Shown here: positions 23,981-60,019 of the stretch, in pieces
Layout of the letters: each line of letters starts with the position of its first letter
How positions within the stretch are numbered: the stretch's first letter is position 1
Assembly: GCA_030141605.1 (NCBI GenBank)
Contig: JAQGDQ010000534.1
Coordinates: 87,366 to 151,365, forward strand
Source of the DNA: Tubiluchus corallicola
Taxonomy: Eukaryota; Priapulida; Priapulimorpha; Priapulimorphida; Tubiluchidae
Length of the DNA: 64,000 nt
Direction: 5' to 3'
Position numbers and translations under genes: made by a program
The notes under the pieces: model-generated
Databases searched by the model: none
Told to the model about the DNA's origin: nothing
Seen by the model: only the letters and a program-made list of their open reading frames with translations

Positions 23981-26900
23981 CTACTTTATTGCATCTGAAT
24001 AAAATGTGCTGAGGAGCTCTTCTCCTCCACATGGACATAAACTAGTATCACTCATATTAAGTCTATACAAAAAGCTGTTAAAATTCCCCTGGCCAGTTAA
24101 AAAAGACATGGCAATGGATTCTATTTTCCTTTCATTATTTCCAAGCCGCAAATTCAAGGGTTTACATTTTATATTCTGCATTCCAACATTTTCTCCTCCA
24201 AATTGCATAACATGCCTATATTTAGTTGACCAGGTACAAGAAACATAATTCATAATTTGACGTTTAGTATACTTTAACATATTTTCCGCAACTTCTTCAA
24301 GATCTGTAGTACGGAAGTTTTCATTCCAGACAAATTTTAAAAAGTGTCTCACAGTCTGCGAATGTGTACACAAAATATTTTTATAAATATGTTTTCCTGT
24401 CAGACGTGCACTACCATACCGCAGAATCTTTTGTTTAACTAAATCATCAGCGCTCTGACATAACGTCTCGAGACAAGATTTAACCACAATTACATTTAAT
24501 TCAATGTCTAAAGGTGGAAAACCACAAAGTATTTCCTATTTAGTTCGTTCTGGTTTAAAAGCCAACCCCGCAGCGACTTTCATTATATCATAGATTATGT
24601 CTTCAAATACAGAAAGTTTTTTACTTAACCATACAATAGCACCATACAGTATAATCGGCAAAATAGTAGTTTTATAAATATTTACAATGGTAGCAAGTCG
24701 CAAACCTGCATATTTACTGCAATTGTTTTTTACTTTCAACCATCTATACCATACCTTTTTATGAACATTGCCCGCGTGTTTAACAAATGTTAATTTCCGA
24801 TCAACAGTTAGGCCTAATATTTTGCTGTCTTCAACAAACAATATTTCATTGTTACTAATTTTTAAATTGCCTGGCTTGTTATTTTCATCCCATGTCCCTA
24901 CTAGCAATGCTTCTGTCTTACCAGGTAACGTATTTATCTTTAAACGCCATTTCTGGCAGCATTTGTGAAGCACATCACAACAGCTTTGTGCAATTGTAAC
25001 ACAGGTTTGCGGGTCTGTATTTGACACATGCAAAGATCCATCATCAACATACTTGTACTTTTTAACTGAGTCATGCATGTTATAAAACATATCGACAATG
25101 AAAAATATAAACAGTATTGGGGCTATAACTGACCCCTGTGGAAGTCCTAAATTGCATCGATATTGATTGGACATATAGTCATAAAGGTAAAGTCATTTAC
25201 CTTTATGCAAATATTGCGATTTTGTAATATATATGCTATAAGGCGTAGCATAGACCCTCGTACATTTGCACAAATAAGTTTAAATAATAAACCTTCAACT
25301 CAAACAATGTCGAAAGCTTTTTCGTAATCACAGCAAATTGTTATACCGTATGCATTATTCAAAATGTCGTCTTCCATATCAGTAACTAATCTGGTTAAAT
25401 AACGTACTGTATTTTTGCCGTTTATGAAGCCTTCTTGCTCTGTATCAATGCAGTTTAACTGAAAGAAATGATTTTTAAGTCTATTTGATATTAAACGCTC
25501 AACAAGTTTACCTACATACGAAGAAATGGTGATTGGACGATAATTACTGGCATTTGAATAATCGATTTTGTTAGATTTTTTTAGTGGAATTACTTTCGTG
25601 CACGTCCAAGGCCATACTTGATTCTCTAAGCACATATTTGCAATACGTAATGCAATATTTTTTGCGACTGGCCCAAAATGTTTTATCATTTTTGGGTGAA
25701 ACCCATCGGAGTCAAGCGACTTGCCTTCAGTTCGCACTTCATTTTCTAATTCTTGTAAATTAAACCAGTTATTTACACAAAAATTTTCGTTTTGTTCCCA
25801 GTCCATAACTGATAATGAGCGTTCAATGTGACTTTTCCAGTTTTCATCAAATTCTTCCGTGTTCAAGTGTTCCCCACTAAAAAAAGTCTTATATAATAAA
25901 TCAGCACTATCCGAAGCTGAGACTACAGGTGAGCCATTACTAATTAATATATCAACACTATTATTATTATTATTGCTATTTACACCTTTAAAAATTTGTT
26001 TATATGTTTTCCAGAAGATGGCACCTTTTTCTACATTTAGTTTTTCTGTCTTGCTCTGTAGCCATCTATTCATAGCACTACTAAGTTCACTATCAAAGTT
26101 TTCTTTGTCAGTAATATACATGAGTTTATTTTCGTAGCTTGAGTGTCTTTTGAATTCTTCCTGCTGAGTCGAACAAGTCTTGATAACCGTGATAGCTCTG
26201 CAGTCCAGAACGGTTTACTGTGAGCACAGATAACTTTACGTTTTAGAGCCAACATATAACTTTAGTTTCTCTAAACCAGTTCCACATACTAATGACGTCA
26301 TTGGATAATAACAAGTTATTAAAGACTACTTCGTTTGCCATCAAGCGCTCGTCTAAGTTACGTAACCATTCTGTCCAATTGCTACCCTTAACGTCGAACA
26401 CATGTTTCTTTTCTGCCAAATTTGCTTGCGACGTATTAAAGCTGGATATCACAGGATAATGTCCCATTAAGGGGGCGCCACTAAACAACTCGACCTCACA
26501 GTCCACATATTGATTTAACACTATATTTGCCATTTTATCAGTTGAAATTACTAAATCGATTGTACTTGCACCAGTACTGGAGCTAAAAGTGCTCGACGAT
26601 GGAGCAAAAAAAGTTACTTTGCTGTTATTTGCACAAATGAAATCTTTGAGCACTTTGCCATTTGCATTATCTGAAGTATCCCACAAAAAACAACGTGCGT
26701 TAAAGTCTCCAGTAGCTACAAGGCCCCACAAATTGTGAATTTGCACATAATTCATTGCCTCTTTCAAGTTGTTTATTACTCTGGTAAAACTTTCGTAAAC
26801 AAACGATCTCATAAATGATCGTTTGGTGGGGTGTAAACAGAAGCTAAAAGAAATCTCCGTCCGTTTATATATATGAGCAGCCAAATAACGTCCGTGTTCT

Positions 26901-27171
26901 GACTTTCTAGCTCTTTAATTTTGCAGCTATTTATGTTGGTTTTGACAAAAACCGCTACTCCTCCATGAAAAGGTCTGCATGACTTAAAGTACTCTTTATA
27001 GTTCGTTAGTTTCGGAAATTGTTGAGCTGGGTCTACCCGCGTCTCTTGAACTGATACGATGTCAAAGTTTTCTCTATTTACGTAATTGTCTAATGCTAAA
27101 GTTGAGCGAGGTGGCAACGAATGGATGTTAATTTGGCATACCTTGAAAAGACGATCTCGTGTTTGAGTCAT
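23981..27171 (-). pseudogene. LINE ORF2 (APE endonuclease plus reverse transcriptase), broken
   Basis: Endonuclease motifs: VCQINIHSL, VSVQETR, GGVAVFVKTN, TGDFNARCFLWD, STIDLVIST, MGHYPVIS. RT motifs: NASNYRPITISSYVGKLVE, CCDYEKAFD, GLPQGSVIAPILF, YVDDGSL. At least four frame breaks (near 26850, 26180, 25290 and 24510), so the copy is dead. Confidence 0.88.
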
Positions 27172-28079
27172 TGATACATCTGTGTTCTTTTCAACTCCTT
27201 CTGGTAAATTTCACACTCTCTGCTCCTTGCCTCGTGCTTCCCCTTACAATTTGCGCAAACAGTCTCTTCTGCCGTGCATTCATTAGTTCTATGTTTCGCG
27301 CTACATTTTCCACACACAACAGAATGCTTGCAAAACTTGGCCACGTGGTTGTATTTTTGGCAATTGAAACAACAAATGGGCTTCTGCTTGCTAGCGAACA
27401 ATTCCACACTGCATAGCATCTGATCTATAGGTATACCCTTATTAATAGCTTGGTATAGGTCTTCTTGGGATTGAAAGGTGACTTTGACTAATGGCATATT
27501 TGTCCCATTTCTTTTCTTAAATCTCTCTACCTTTACTCCCTCATACTGATTTTGTATTTCATATTCTACATCTTGGTCTGATAAATTTGGATCGCAGTCT
27601 CTGATAAGGCCTATATGCAGTTTCTTTGGCTGTCTCACCCGTGTGTCCCCACCTAAAAATTCAGATTTCCATTCGCTAATCATTTTCTTTGCCGTGTCGC
27701 TGTCATTTAACTGGATCTGAATTTTACCTTTTGCAGTTTTGTATGCAACTTCAAATTTGGTTAACGGGAAGTATCTGCTGATATTACGTTTGATGTTTAT
27801 ACTTGTGTCCACTAGCTTTGGATCTTTAACATTTTCTATCAACACAGTTTTTTCCGGATCGTACAGTGTTTGGCTGCTCTTTTGGACATGACTTGCAGAC
27901 TTAGCTGATGCTGCACCCGGTTGCTTAGATTGTAACATACCACTCTTAGCTGCTGCTGAATACGACTTGGTTCCAACGTTACTTATCAACACGTCTACTT
28001 TCTGATCTAAGTGTTGGATCGTATTTGACAGAGTATTAAGTTTGTTAAAAGTGCTGCTCTTGTTAGTATCACCCTGCAA
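27168..28079 (-). CDS. LINE ORF1, gag-like protein with three CCHC zinc knuckles
   Basis: 303 codons, open. Three knuckles near the C-terminus: CFNCQKYNHVAKFC, CGKCSAKHRTNEC and CANCKGKHEARSREC, the CX2CX4HX4C, CX2CX3HX4C, CX2CX3HX6C series of Jockey/I-group ORF1 proteins. It should bind the element's RNA. Its TGA overlaps the ORF2 ATG as ATGA, a stop-restart arrangement. Confidence 0.88.
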   Translation of the reverse strand: MQGDTNKSSTFNKLNTLSNTIQHLDQKVDVLISNVGTKSYSAAAKSGMLQSKQPGAASAKSASHVQKSSQTLYDPEKTVLIENVKDPKLVDTSINIKRNISRYFPLTKFEVAYKTAKGKIQIQLNDSDTAKKMISEWKSEFLGGDTRVRQPKKLHIGLIRDCDPNLSDQDVEYEIQNQYEGVKVERFKKRNGTNMPLVKVTFQSQEDLYQAINKGIPIDQMLCSVELFASKQKPICCFNCQKYNHVAKFCKHSVVCGKCSAKHRTNECTAEETVCANCKGKHEARSRECEIYQKELKRTQMYQ

Positions 28080-28082
28080 TAT

Positions 28083-28518
<436 letters not shown>

Positions 28519-30885
28519 ATTATTATTATTATAACTCTATTTTATTATATGTATTAACATAAATACATACATAATATACATAAATTCCCTCTATTTGCAG
28601 GGACCAGCATGAGTATTATTATAATAAGGTAGAAAATAATTACAATTATCCGTTTTAATATCACTGGTGACTATGATAACAGTAAAACACTTATATACAA
28701 AAACATATCAACAACTACAAGCAACATAGCTAGATTTACATTTAAATTTATATTTACCTAATTTTATAAATAACTCTTACTTTTATATTTTCATTGACGG
28801 GTAGCAATCTAAGTATTATAAAATGACAGTAACTGGACTTCACATTTTTAAAAATAAACTCCATGTTTTTTCGGCTACATTTTCCTCTTTAGCATTTTCA
28901 ACAATTTCTACAAACGCATTAATAGCATTTCTACTTCTTATTCTGTAGATATCCTTAAGTTGCTTAGATGGGAGTGCAGTTTCAAGTTTCCTTCTGAGTT
29001 CGTCTTTTATTAGAGGACAGTTAAAAATTGTATGTTCTGGCGTTTGGCTGTTTGCATTGCATTTACACATATCAGTTTCTATCAGACCGATTCTATTGCT
29101 AAACACATTACAACCTCTTCCTAATAATAAGTTGAAAGCAATGGTTTCAATAACACGTTCATTTCTTGCTATTTGCAGATCTAAAGGTTTTGCGCAAACT
29201 TTAACTTCTTCAAAAGGGTTTCCAGCTAACTGGTTGCAATGCAACAGTTTTCTTTTCCATAGAAACTCTAAGAATGTGTATTTTAGATTGTCTTGTGGAA
29301 TTGACTGTAACATTTCATTTCGATTTGCGTTTAGACCTTTAATGGTTTTTAAGAATAATCTAGTCTTATTTAGGTGTTCTGCCAGGAAATGGTTGCAATA
29401 TTCAGCACTGATGTAATTCACATCTGCTTTAATTAGTTCTTTTCTGACTAAGTCATCTGCAGGTAAAGTAAGTAATTTCAAAACTGACTTAACAGATAAA
29501 ACAGAATAAATAACATCCATTGATGGTAGTCCTGCAATTAATTCAGTTTCAATTTTTTGGGGATTAAAACCTACTCCTGTTGCCATTTTTAACACATCAT
29601 ATAGTATATCGTCAAAAGCCGTGATGTTCTTTGCTAACCAAGCTATCGAGGCGTACAAAATCATTGGAAGTACCATGATATTAAAAAGTCTCAAAATTGT
29701 CTTCATATGCAAACCTTTGTGCCGGAAACAAAATTGCTTTATCTGGTCCCATGTTTTCCACGCCTTTTTCCTGGTATCTAGCACATGAGCGTTAAAATTT
29801 AATTAATTGTCCACTGTGACACCCAGCACTTTGCATTTTCTTACATACTCAATAGGATTATTTCCAAATTTGAGGTTTGGTGGGTCCGGTTCCCAATTCA
29901 AAATTTTTGAGTTCTTGTACAAAATGGCTTCAGTTTTGTTTTTGGCACAGTTTATGTTCATCCGCACCACATCTTACACCAAGTGTACAGTTTATCACAA
30001 CATTTTTGGGCTTTTAAATAACATTCATATTTTGTGTCTGCTGTGATTAACAAAGAACCATCATCTGCATATTTAAATTTTTCGCAGCTTACTTCATCAT
30101 CTATTGATTGAAACATGTCAATAACATACAACAAAAACAGTAATGGTGACAAAACGGAACCTTGTGGGAGACCCAACTGACAATTGTACTTTGGAGATGT
30201 ATGACCATTAATACGTAAAACAATATTCCTATTTTTTAAAAATGTACTAATAAGACACAACATGTTTCCTTTAATACCATATTGATACAACTTGTACAAT
30301 AGCCCATTTATCCAAACACTAGCGAAGTCGCAAAGAATTGCAATGCAGCTTGTTTCAAGCAAATTTGTTCTAGTCAGGTTATAAATAAGCCTGACCAAGT
30401 AGCGTACTGTACTGTGTCTGGCCTGAAGCCTTCTTGCTCATCATCAATAATGTCATATGCATTGCAAAATTGTCTTACACGATTTTCAAGAAGCTTTTCT
30501 GCTAGTTTTTCATAGTAGGAGGTAATGCTAATAGGTCTATAATTATTAGGGTCACTATAATCGGACTTGCCATTCTTTTTAATAAATGTAACCTTTGAGT
30601 CATTCCATGGCCAAATATTGCTGTCTAAACAAATGTTGACTATATTGAGAAAAGTGGCTTTAGCCCAAAATCCCAACTTCTTTATCATTAGAGGGTGAAA
30701 TCCATGAATGTCTATGGTCTTGTTGTTTGTTTTAACACTTTTTATCGCAATATTTAGTTCCCTCGTGTTAAACCTATCATTAAGCCATGTATGCTCCACA
30801 ATTATTTGTTGATCAATTTGTTGGCCAACAATTTCCTCGATGTCTTCAAACCATGTAATCTTTACCCTGCAGTTTTAGACTTTCT
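28519..30885 (-). mobile_element. Jockey-group LINE (LINE2), 5'-truncated
   Basis: RT frames at 30799-30374 (NNYRPISITSYYEKLAEKLL), 30398-29958 (LPQGSVLSPLLFLLYVIDMF, KYADDGSL) and 29784-28840 (VLKLLTLPADDLVRKELIKA; CKCNANSQTPEHTIFNC). Related to but clearly diverged from LINE1. The tail ATAATAATAATAATCTCTTT runs into TC repeat. Confidence 0.9.
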
Positions 30886-30914
30886 ATTTCGTTACTGGAT
30901 TTAGTAAGGGCACA

Positions 30915-31130
30915 CAGTGGTGGCTCGTGTAACGTAATAAGCCTTTTTTTCTTTCTTTACAATTGCACGGTCCAGAGCACGTGAGGGTAATACTGCTTGC
31001 TTCACAGCCCAGCACAGTGAACTCACAGCTCAGGCAATGTGATGTCTGGCTGTTGTGTGCATGCACACATATCTCAGATAACACACTGCGCTTTAGGTAG
31101 AAAAAGTCCTGTCACTCACGCAGTGCAGTG
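30915..31130 (+). mobile_element. hAT-like element, partial
   Basis: Starts CAGTGGTGGCTCGTG; shares GAGCACGTGAGGGTA with 889-1375. Ends without a terminus close to exon 13. Confidence 0.6.
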
Positions 31131-31190
31131 ATAAATATACTCTATACACCTCTAAATAAACAGTATCTATACAAGAGTAAAGCTAGCTAC

Positions 31191-53506
<22,316 letters not shown>

Positions 53507-53509
53507 GTT

Positions 53510-56090
53510 GTTGTTCTATCACTTCGCAACACTCAGTCTATCACTCTGACTGCAGAATGCCCATATTTCTGATGCAAACAAATGTATTCGGGTCTGAAAA
53601 TAAAAAATATTTGTTAATGTGAAAAACTTATTAAAAATACAAACACTTCAATGATGCTGAATCACAGCACACGGCACAATTTCAACGTGACCTAATTTCA
53701 CGATAAAATGTTTGGGCTTACAGAAATGGCAAATCTCATTCAAACTTTTGGAAGAAAACAATTGAAGTTGACAACAAGACGTGATACCTTCATAAAGAGG
53801 ACTTACAAGTTACACTTCTTCAAGACGTTTCGTAGACCTAGTGCTACTCTCAACACTATTGGGAGAAATAATAATAACAATGATAATTTTACATTATTAT
53901 TACTATTATTATTAAAGTACAGTAAGAATATTGAAGACGAAACTCGCATTATGCCTAACCTATCCGTGATGCAAACTGCAAGCGTGAACACCTATTTGTA
54001 GCTCTGCCAGTACCAGTCAAATGCAATATGTACTGCAAATGTACTGAATATGATAATAACAAAAAATTCAAACTTGGTAACTACTGTCACGCAAGTCCAT
54101 AGTCTTACTCTTCTAATTAAAAATAATACCACTGTTTAAGAAATGGTGTTCTGTATGTTGCCAAAGTACTGCTAAACAAATTTAGAAAGAACGGGTATAA
54201 CAACTTAATAACACCTTTGCAGTTTTGAACACACACGCACTAGTGTCAATATGCAAAATCTCTAACGCTAGCTTCAAATTGCAAAAATTGGTTATTCTTT
54301 ATGTACACTACAAGCATTTATTGAAAATTGATTGTGAAAAAATAAAGCATTAGATTTATAAGATCAGCACACGAGTTTTGTCCTTTTAGCAACAGGTTAA
54401 ATGTTCATAATATAAAAAAAGTAATGTCTATTGTCAACCAGAGCATAATCAAGCAAAACGGAACGAGTGGACTTCATCTGTCAGAAAGGGCAACCTGTTA
54501 TATTCGAGCAGAATGATCTTTTTCACTAAAATTATTGAGTAATCGTACACTGCCGACCAGGCCTGGCCATCTTTTCTTAGTAATTACTGTATTAACACAA
54601 TTCAAGATACCACACTAAAGTAAGTTTAGTAGCATCTGAGAAACTAGGCAAGAATAAGAAATCAGTCTGTTATCTTGATCAACTAGACTCTGTCATTTTA
54701 CGGTAAAGCCTGCTTCTGAAGATACTAAATTGATATGTTACTTCAAGAAGTTTAGCTGCATGATCACGGTATATGCTAAATGGCAAGTTAAGTGAATAAA
54801 GTTGGACCAAATTGAAAGGCAACTGCAAAAAAGTTTCATTTGCTACACTGCCTTAACAGAGTTACCCTAACAAGCTAATCTACCAGCATCATAGGAAAAG
54901 CCTGTAGTTCAGTTTTCATCTTTGGCTTGCAGTGTGGAAAATGCAAACTATTTAAATAAGATAAATTGTAATGATGTGGTGCTACGTATTAAATTATAAG
55001 CTACAACAATAACAAACACTGGTTTAGTATTGAAACAAAATTCAATATGTATGTATCGTAATTAATGCAAAATACTAAATAAACGCACAGATTTAGCTAC
55101 ACGGGTAATACTAATGTTTTTTTATTTGCTAAAATACAAGTGCAGTATAACACAAAACCTTTGACATCACAATTATGCACTATAGTAGTGAGAACAAGAA
55201 AGAAACACCATAAAAAAGTACTGAAATTTACGTTGTAACAAACAGACAACCAAAATGCTAAACACAAATAGGAAGTATTGCTAGTGCTGGGACAAGTATA
55301 AAAACTTCTTTTTGTAATGTGCTGTCAACAGCCAACCAAATATACCAAGTTTCTTCAATAGTATTAAAGTCAGTGTGGTGTATAAATTTTGATTACATAA
55401 TGTATTATTTTAAATGGGGTTCAAATTATAGCCTGCATCACGCAAACCATAATAGAATGTCACACATACGAATTAAATTAGATTACATAGATACATTAAA
55501 CATTTATTTTTAAGTAAAACTAACGATCAACCATGTCACTCTTAGCGACAATAGAAAACAACTTAATGCTATATTCTGCAACAAGTCATTGAACTAAAAT
55601 TTTGTACAAAAGTCATTGAACAAGTCATTTGCTAAAATGTAGTCAATTTATGAAACAAAAAGACGTAATAGTAATGAGTAAAGTTAAATCTGTCCTAGTA
55701 AAATGAATTGCATAAATTAACAATATAATGAATATAACCCAATCATACATTATGCATAAGCATCATTTAATTCTACAAATTAGTCTTTCTAGGAAGCTCT
55801 AAAAATAATATTTCTGCACTTGGAATGACATAACCTTGAGAAGTCCCTCTATTCAGAATGCAAGAAATCCTGAGAGTTTGCTCAAAAAAACTTGTAAAGA
55901 CGTGACTAATTCCAAAAAAAGTACAAAAAGCACTTGACAGATGCAATGGGACAAATACAATGATCATCTCTGTGTACACTAATTTTTTGGCAAGCTTTTT
56001 TCACACTTATTTTACGATATCATCCGTCGATATGTGCAACTAGTGAGTCTAAGTTCTGAAACACTACATGGTACAATGTGACACTAATAA
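53510..56090. other. Intergenic DNA between two minus-strand genes
   Basis: AT-rich, with a short (AAT)n at 53868-53920. Any promoter of the ADAMTS gene should lie near 53.5-54 kb; I see no clear motif. Confidence 0.5.
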
Positions 56091-56101
56091 TATTAATACT
56101 G

Positions 56102-56107
56102 TTTATT
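56102..56107 (-). terminator. Poly(A) signal for ANKMY2-like gene
   Basis: AATAAA on the minus strand about 60 nt after the stop codon; the first such hexamer downstream. Confidence 0.5.
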
Positions 56108-56163
56108 AGGCTTAGTTGACCAGCACTAACTCCATAAGCGTCATGAGAAACCTTTACTGCGTC

Positions 56164-57702
56164 TTACAATTCTACAGTAACTTGACTTGGATCCGTCTCA
56201 GCCTCTCTCGCTTCCTTCTCGGATATGTCCTCTGCTAGTCCTTTACCGACTTCGCCGCTGAATGGACACGTGACAGATCCTGGCTCTCCAACATTCTCTT
56301 GAAGATTCTGTGGTTTTACAGACTCTACGACTTTTCCATCCTTCATCCAAAACTTCATTCCAGTAAAGGGGCAGCTAATTAATTCACTTCCGTCATCCCG
56401 TGTCTCAACAAAATTATTATCAGAACCTTGCAGCATTTCCTTCTCAGTCGCACTGACATCATCTTTTTGGCCGTTTGTGGTAACGTTTTCGTTATCGTTT
56501 GAGTCGTCCGCTGTTTTTGTCTCCGCTATTTCAGCCTGCTTTTTCTGTTCTTCTTCTTCTTCTTTTTTCAGTCGTGCCTTCTTCTTCTCTTCGCGCTGAT
56601 ATTCTTCAAACAGCTTTTTGCAGACTTTTTTGTGTGTAAACCAGTGTAACTTCTGACACTCTTGACTGCAGTAGTTTACCATTTTACAAGCCGAACATTT
56701 CTTCTTAGCATTAGATTTTCCACAAGTCGTACAATCTTGATCATCATCAGCACCTCTCTGACCATTAATAGATTGTACAAGAACCGACAGTGCTGTTGGA
56801 TAACCACCGATCTCAACTGGTGCAATACTTCTGACTAGCTGTTGCAGCAGCACACTATCATGGTACGGGTACTCTCTTATCGTCTGTCTGCAAAACTTCT
56901 CCATAAACAACGGAAAACCGTCAACATCTCGACCACAGAGGAGACATTTAATAAAAGAAGTTAACTTTTGCGCTTTTGGCACAATTGAATCGTCTCCTTC
57001 ATCCTTCAGCCACTGCTGCAGCCTTTTGCACAAGCTTGCAATGTAATGCATCTTTATTGACATGACCTCGTTAATTTCCGCTTCCTTCACTTGCTGTTCA
57101 CACATCAGTGTAAGAAGACTTGTAACTGCTGGCAAATTATCGACTAGGCACGGATGAGCCTGAAGAAACTGAACTAAATTAACTGGGTGCAAATTATTCA
57201 GCAGTAAAAACCCATGTAATGGAATGGTAAGCTCTGGTTTTAATTTCGGTTCTGTTTCCAATCCGTGAGGCTGATTGAAATACTCCAAATTTTCGCGAGG
57301 TAAGAAATTGTTGATGATGCTAACAATTTTATGTTGACCAACAAAGCCAGCCATTTGAGCTGCTGTGCGATTAACCTTATTTGTAGGGGACGTTTTTGCC
57401 CCAGACGTCAGCAGCAGCTGCACCGTCTCTTCGTTGCCAGAAAGCGCAGCAAACATGAGGGCAGTATAGCCTTGATCATGATTGTTATTGTTTACATCTG
57501 CGCCATGATTTAGTAGAAGTTCGCACAATTCCTTATTCCCTTTGAAAGCTGCATGCTGTAACGGTGTCATGCCATTTTTATCCAAACAATCGACTTTAAT
57601 GCCTTTATGGCTCAACAATTCTGTAATTTCATTGACGTCATTGGACTGAATAAGTTCATAAATGCGTCGCTCTCTTGGTGTGAGATTTTCTGCGTTCGCC
57701 AT
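56164..57702 (-). CDS. ANKMY2: ANKMY2-like protein: ankyrin repeats plus MYND zinc finger, single exon
   Basis: 512 codons with no intron. Ankyrin repeats at about 30-135: GMTPLQHAAFKGNKELCELL, LNHGADVNN, GYTALMFAALSGNEETVQLL. MYND finger at about 319-360: CTTCGKSNAKKKCSACKMVN, YCSQECQKLHWFTHKKVC. A charged coiled-coil-like run follows (KKARLKKEEEEEQKKQAEI), then two CPF motifs (CPFTGMKFW, CPFSGEVGKG). In vertebrates ANKMY2 works in cilia and Hedgehog signalling, moving adenylyl cyclases. The human protein is about 440 residues from a multi-exon gene, so the intronless state is notable. Stop context and AATAAA look normal and the frame is intact, so it is probably functional. Confidence 0.93.
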   Translation of the reverse strand: MANAENLTPRERRIYELIQSNDVNEITELLSHKGIKVDCLDKNGMTPLQHAAFKGNKELCELLLNHGADVNNNNHDQGYTALMFAALSGNEETVQLLLTSGAKTSPTNKVNRTAAQMAGFVGQHKIVSIINNFLPRENLEYFNQPHGLETEPKLKPELTIPLHGFLLLNNLHPVNLVQFLQAHPCLVDNLPAVTSLLTLMCEQQVKEAEINEVMSIKMHYIASLCKRLQQWLKDEGDDSIVPKAQKLTSFIKCLLCGRDVDGFPLFMEKFCRQTIREYPYHDSVLLQQLVRSIAPVEIGGYPTALSVLVQSINGQRGADDDQDCTTCGKSNAKKKCSACKMVNYCSQECQKLHWFTHKKVCKKLFEEYQREEKKKARLKKEEEEEQKKQAEIAETKTADDSNDNENVTTNGQKDDVSATEKEMLQGSDNNFVETRDDGSELISCPFTGMKFWMKDGKVVESVKPQNLQENVGEPGSVTCPFSGEVGKGLAEDISEKEAREAETDPSQVTVEL

Positions 57703-60019
57703 TTTACAATTTTATATTCCGCAAAATCGCTATTACTCAAAGCTTCAAACAAATGAGCACAAAATTATTGATACTGATTAATGTTGGATATACAGAATTC
57801 CAGAATGTTGGTGAAAACCACCATGGATACATTTTGTTAGCAACCGGATTCCAGCAAGAGGGCATATCTTCTCAAGTATTTCCTAATTTTTTTGGTTTTC
57901 AACATCAATATCATTACCGAACATGTGTTTTTGCAGAGTGACCGTGTAAAATGAGTAATGTCTGTATTTCGTCTTTTCAATTTCCAGGAAATAAATAGTG
58001 ATCAGCTACATTTGGTTTGGGTATTACCGTGTATTTTAAGAAGCTTGATTGGAAATCAAAATTCAAATGCCGAGTTTTTCCTAAAAAGTTTAGTTTAGCG
58101 TCAAGTTAGTCACTTGCTGTACTATTTTAATCTCATCTTCAGTCATTTGAAAGACGGTATGAATGATTACTTGTGAAATAAATCCCTATAAACTTGAAAA
58201 GTGTATTGGTGGTGTTATTACACTTTTATATCTCCTAGTTTTTCCAGGCTATAACCCATTTTTCTTTCTAGGCCTGTACTCTGTAGACCGTAAAACAGAG
58301 CAGTAAGCCTGACATTATGTAAAAGTAGACGTTTTTAGGCATCATAATTTCAGGTCGTTGTTATTCTTACTGACAACATTCAAGAAGCTACACGTGAGCG
58401 ACTTAACGAGGTCCTTAATCTGTATTTTTAGTTCCATTACTTTGATCAAAATTTGTTATGTCTTGGGTAAGTGTTTTATACATAGCATAGGCAAGGCATG
58501 TGCTATAATAATAATAATAATATTTTGGAGACTACCAATATGTCCAATTAAGGCAACTCCTTATCGTTACAAATTATGCTCACAATGACAATAATAATAA
58601 TACCACCGTCATATTAATATAATAAGGAAGAATTACTATAAAATTTATACCTACTGACATGCATGAACCATGAGAAATCACAGGCTAGTTATTTTTTATT
58701 AATATTACTTTACAGTATACCCCCTTCACTATTGCCATTATGCTGTCGTCATCATTCAATTTCTATTTCTTCAAATACGTACAATGTATGCGTTGGGAAC
58801 CACTTAATACAATACGTGTCAATTAATACTTACATATAGAATTAATTCATATAAGCTTTGTACAGAAGGTTGTTTTTACAGACAATCATTCTAATAGTAA
58901 TTAAAATTTTTTGATATATTGTATATTAATATGGTTAAGTTAGTTTTCGAACTAATTGTAATGTAGCACACCGATACGCAAATCATAGTTAAATATGGCA
59001 TGTTTTAAGCAATGAGAAAGTAATTATCATCTCTGTCATCATCGTCATCATTACTTTCATCATTGCTGTCATCGTTATCATCAGCATCATCATTACCACT
59101 ATCATCTTCTTCATATTCGGACTGTTCGGCATTATTTATGTCTTGTTCTTTCTCTTGTTGTTCTTCTTTTTCTTCCAGTTGTTTTTCGTATTGTTGTGGT
59201 TCTTACTGTTCTTGTTTATATTGTGTTTTTTTGTTTTTGTTCTTGTTATCCATATTTTTTATTATCGTTGTTATCATCATCATCTTTAATCCATCGTCAT
59301 CTTTAACCCATAATCTTTTTTTCTTTCTTAAGAAATGGTGATGTTGATAACCAATGTTTGGTCATTAATGTAAGTAATGGTGAACAGTTGAACGCTCGAA
59401 TTCGATTCAAACGAGTTTTTTATTTCAGATTTGATTCAAAGTTAAAATTATTGATTCGAATAGTGAACCACTTCTACTACATGAGTTCTCGGTCATTAAA
59501 ACGTTTGAAACGCCTTGCACACAGCACATTTTAGCTGTGATTTTTGTGCACAATATTTAAACAAGTTTAGCATTTTTACTACAGTACAAAATCAAGCAAT
59601 ATGCATGATCTTTGCAAGACTGCTTTGAAGTTGAGATACGAAATTTTGTTCGAAAATCATTTTGACCAAATTCGGATTCGAAATTCGGTTTGATTCTAGT
59701 TTGAAGGTCACATATTTCATTCGATACGAATTCGTTTTCCAGTTGACAATGCTCACCCCCCCCAACTTGTTGATAAGCTGCATGAGCAACTGGGTCGTCT
59801 GCCCTCTCTCTGTAAGACTGCTGTGTTGTATATAGTGAAGTTCATAGGTTGGTGAGCTATTCATAAAATGTTTCTAACTGTTTAACTTGAATGATGTGCT
59901 TAGAAGCCGTAATTTGTCCTTGGAGCCAATTAAGAAATGTTTGTGGATTGGTAAAAAACTAAAACTTTCTTTTAACGCTAACTTGTCTATCTTCTGAGAA
60001 GTTTAATTCACCTAAATTA
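57703..60019. other. Intergenic DNA
   Basis: Short (AAT)n at 58505-58525 and a TCA/TCTT-rich stretch at 59035-59300. No gene or RNA recognised. Confidence 0.5.

Larger units (their letters stand above)
23590..28079 (-). mobile_element. Jockey-group LINE (LINE1 of this window), near full length, degenerate
   Basis: ORF1 at 28079-27168, then ORF2 with endonuclease (27171-26243), reverse transcriptase (26121-25300 and 25174-24536) and a C-terminal part (24487-23981), separated by stops and frameshifts. The 3' end reads AATAAAGATTTATTATTATT, then TC repeats. GA/TC repeats flank both ends. Confidence 0.9.
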
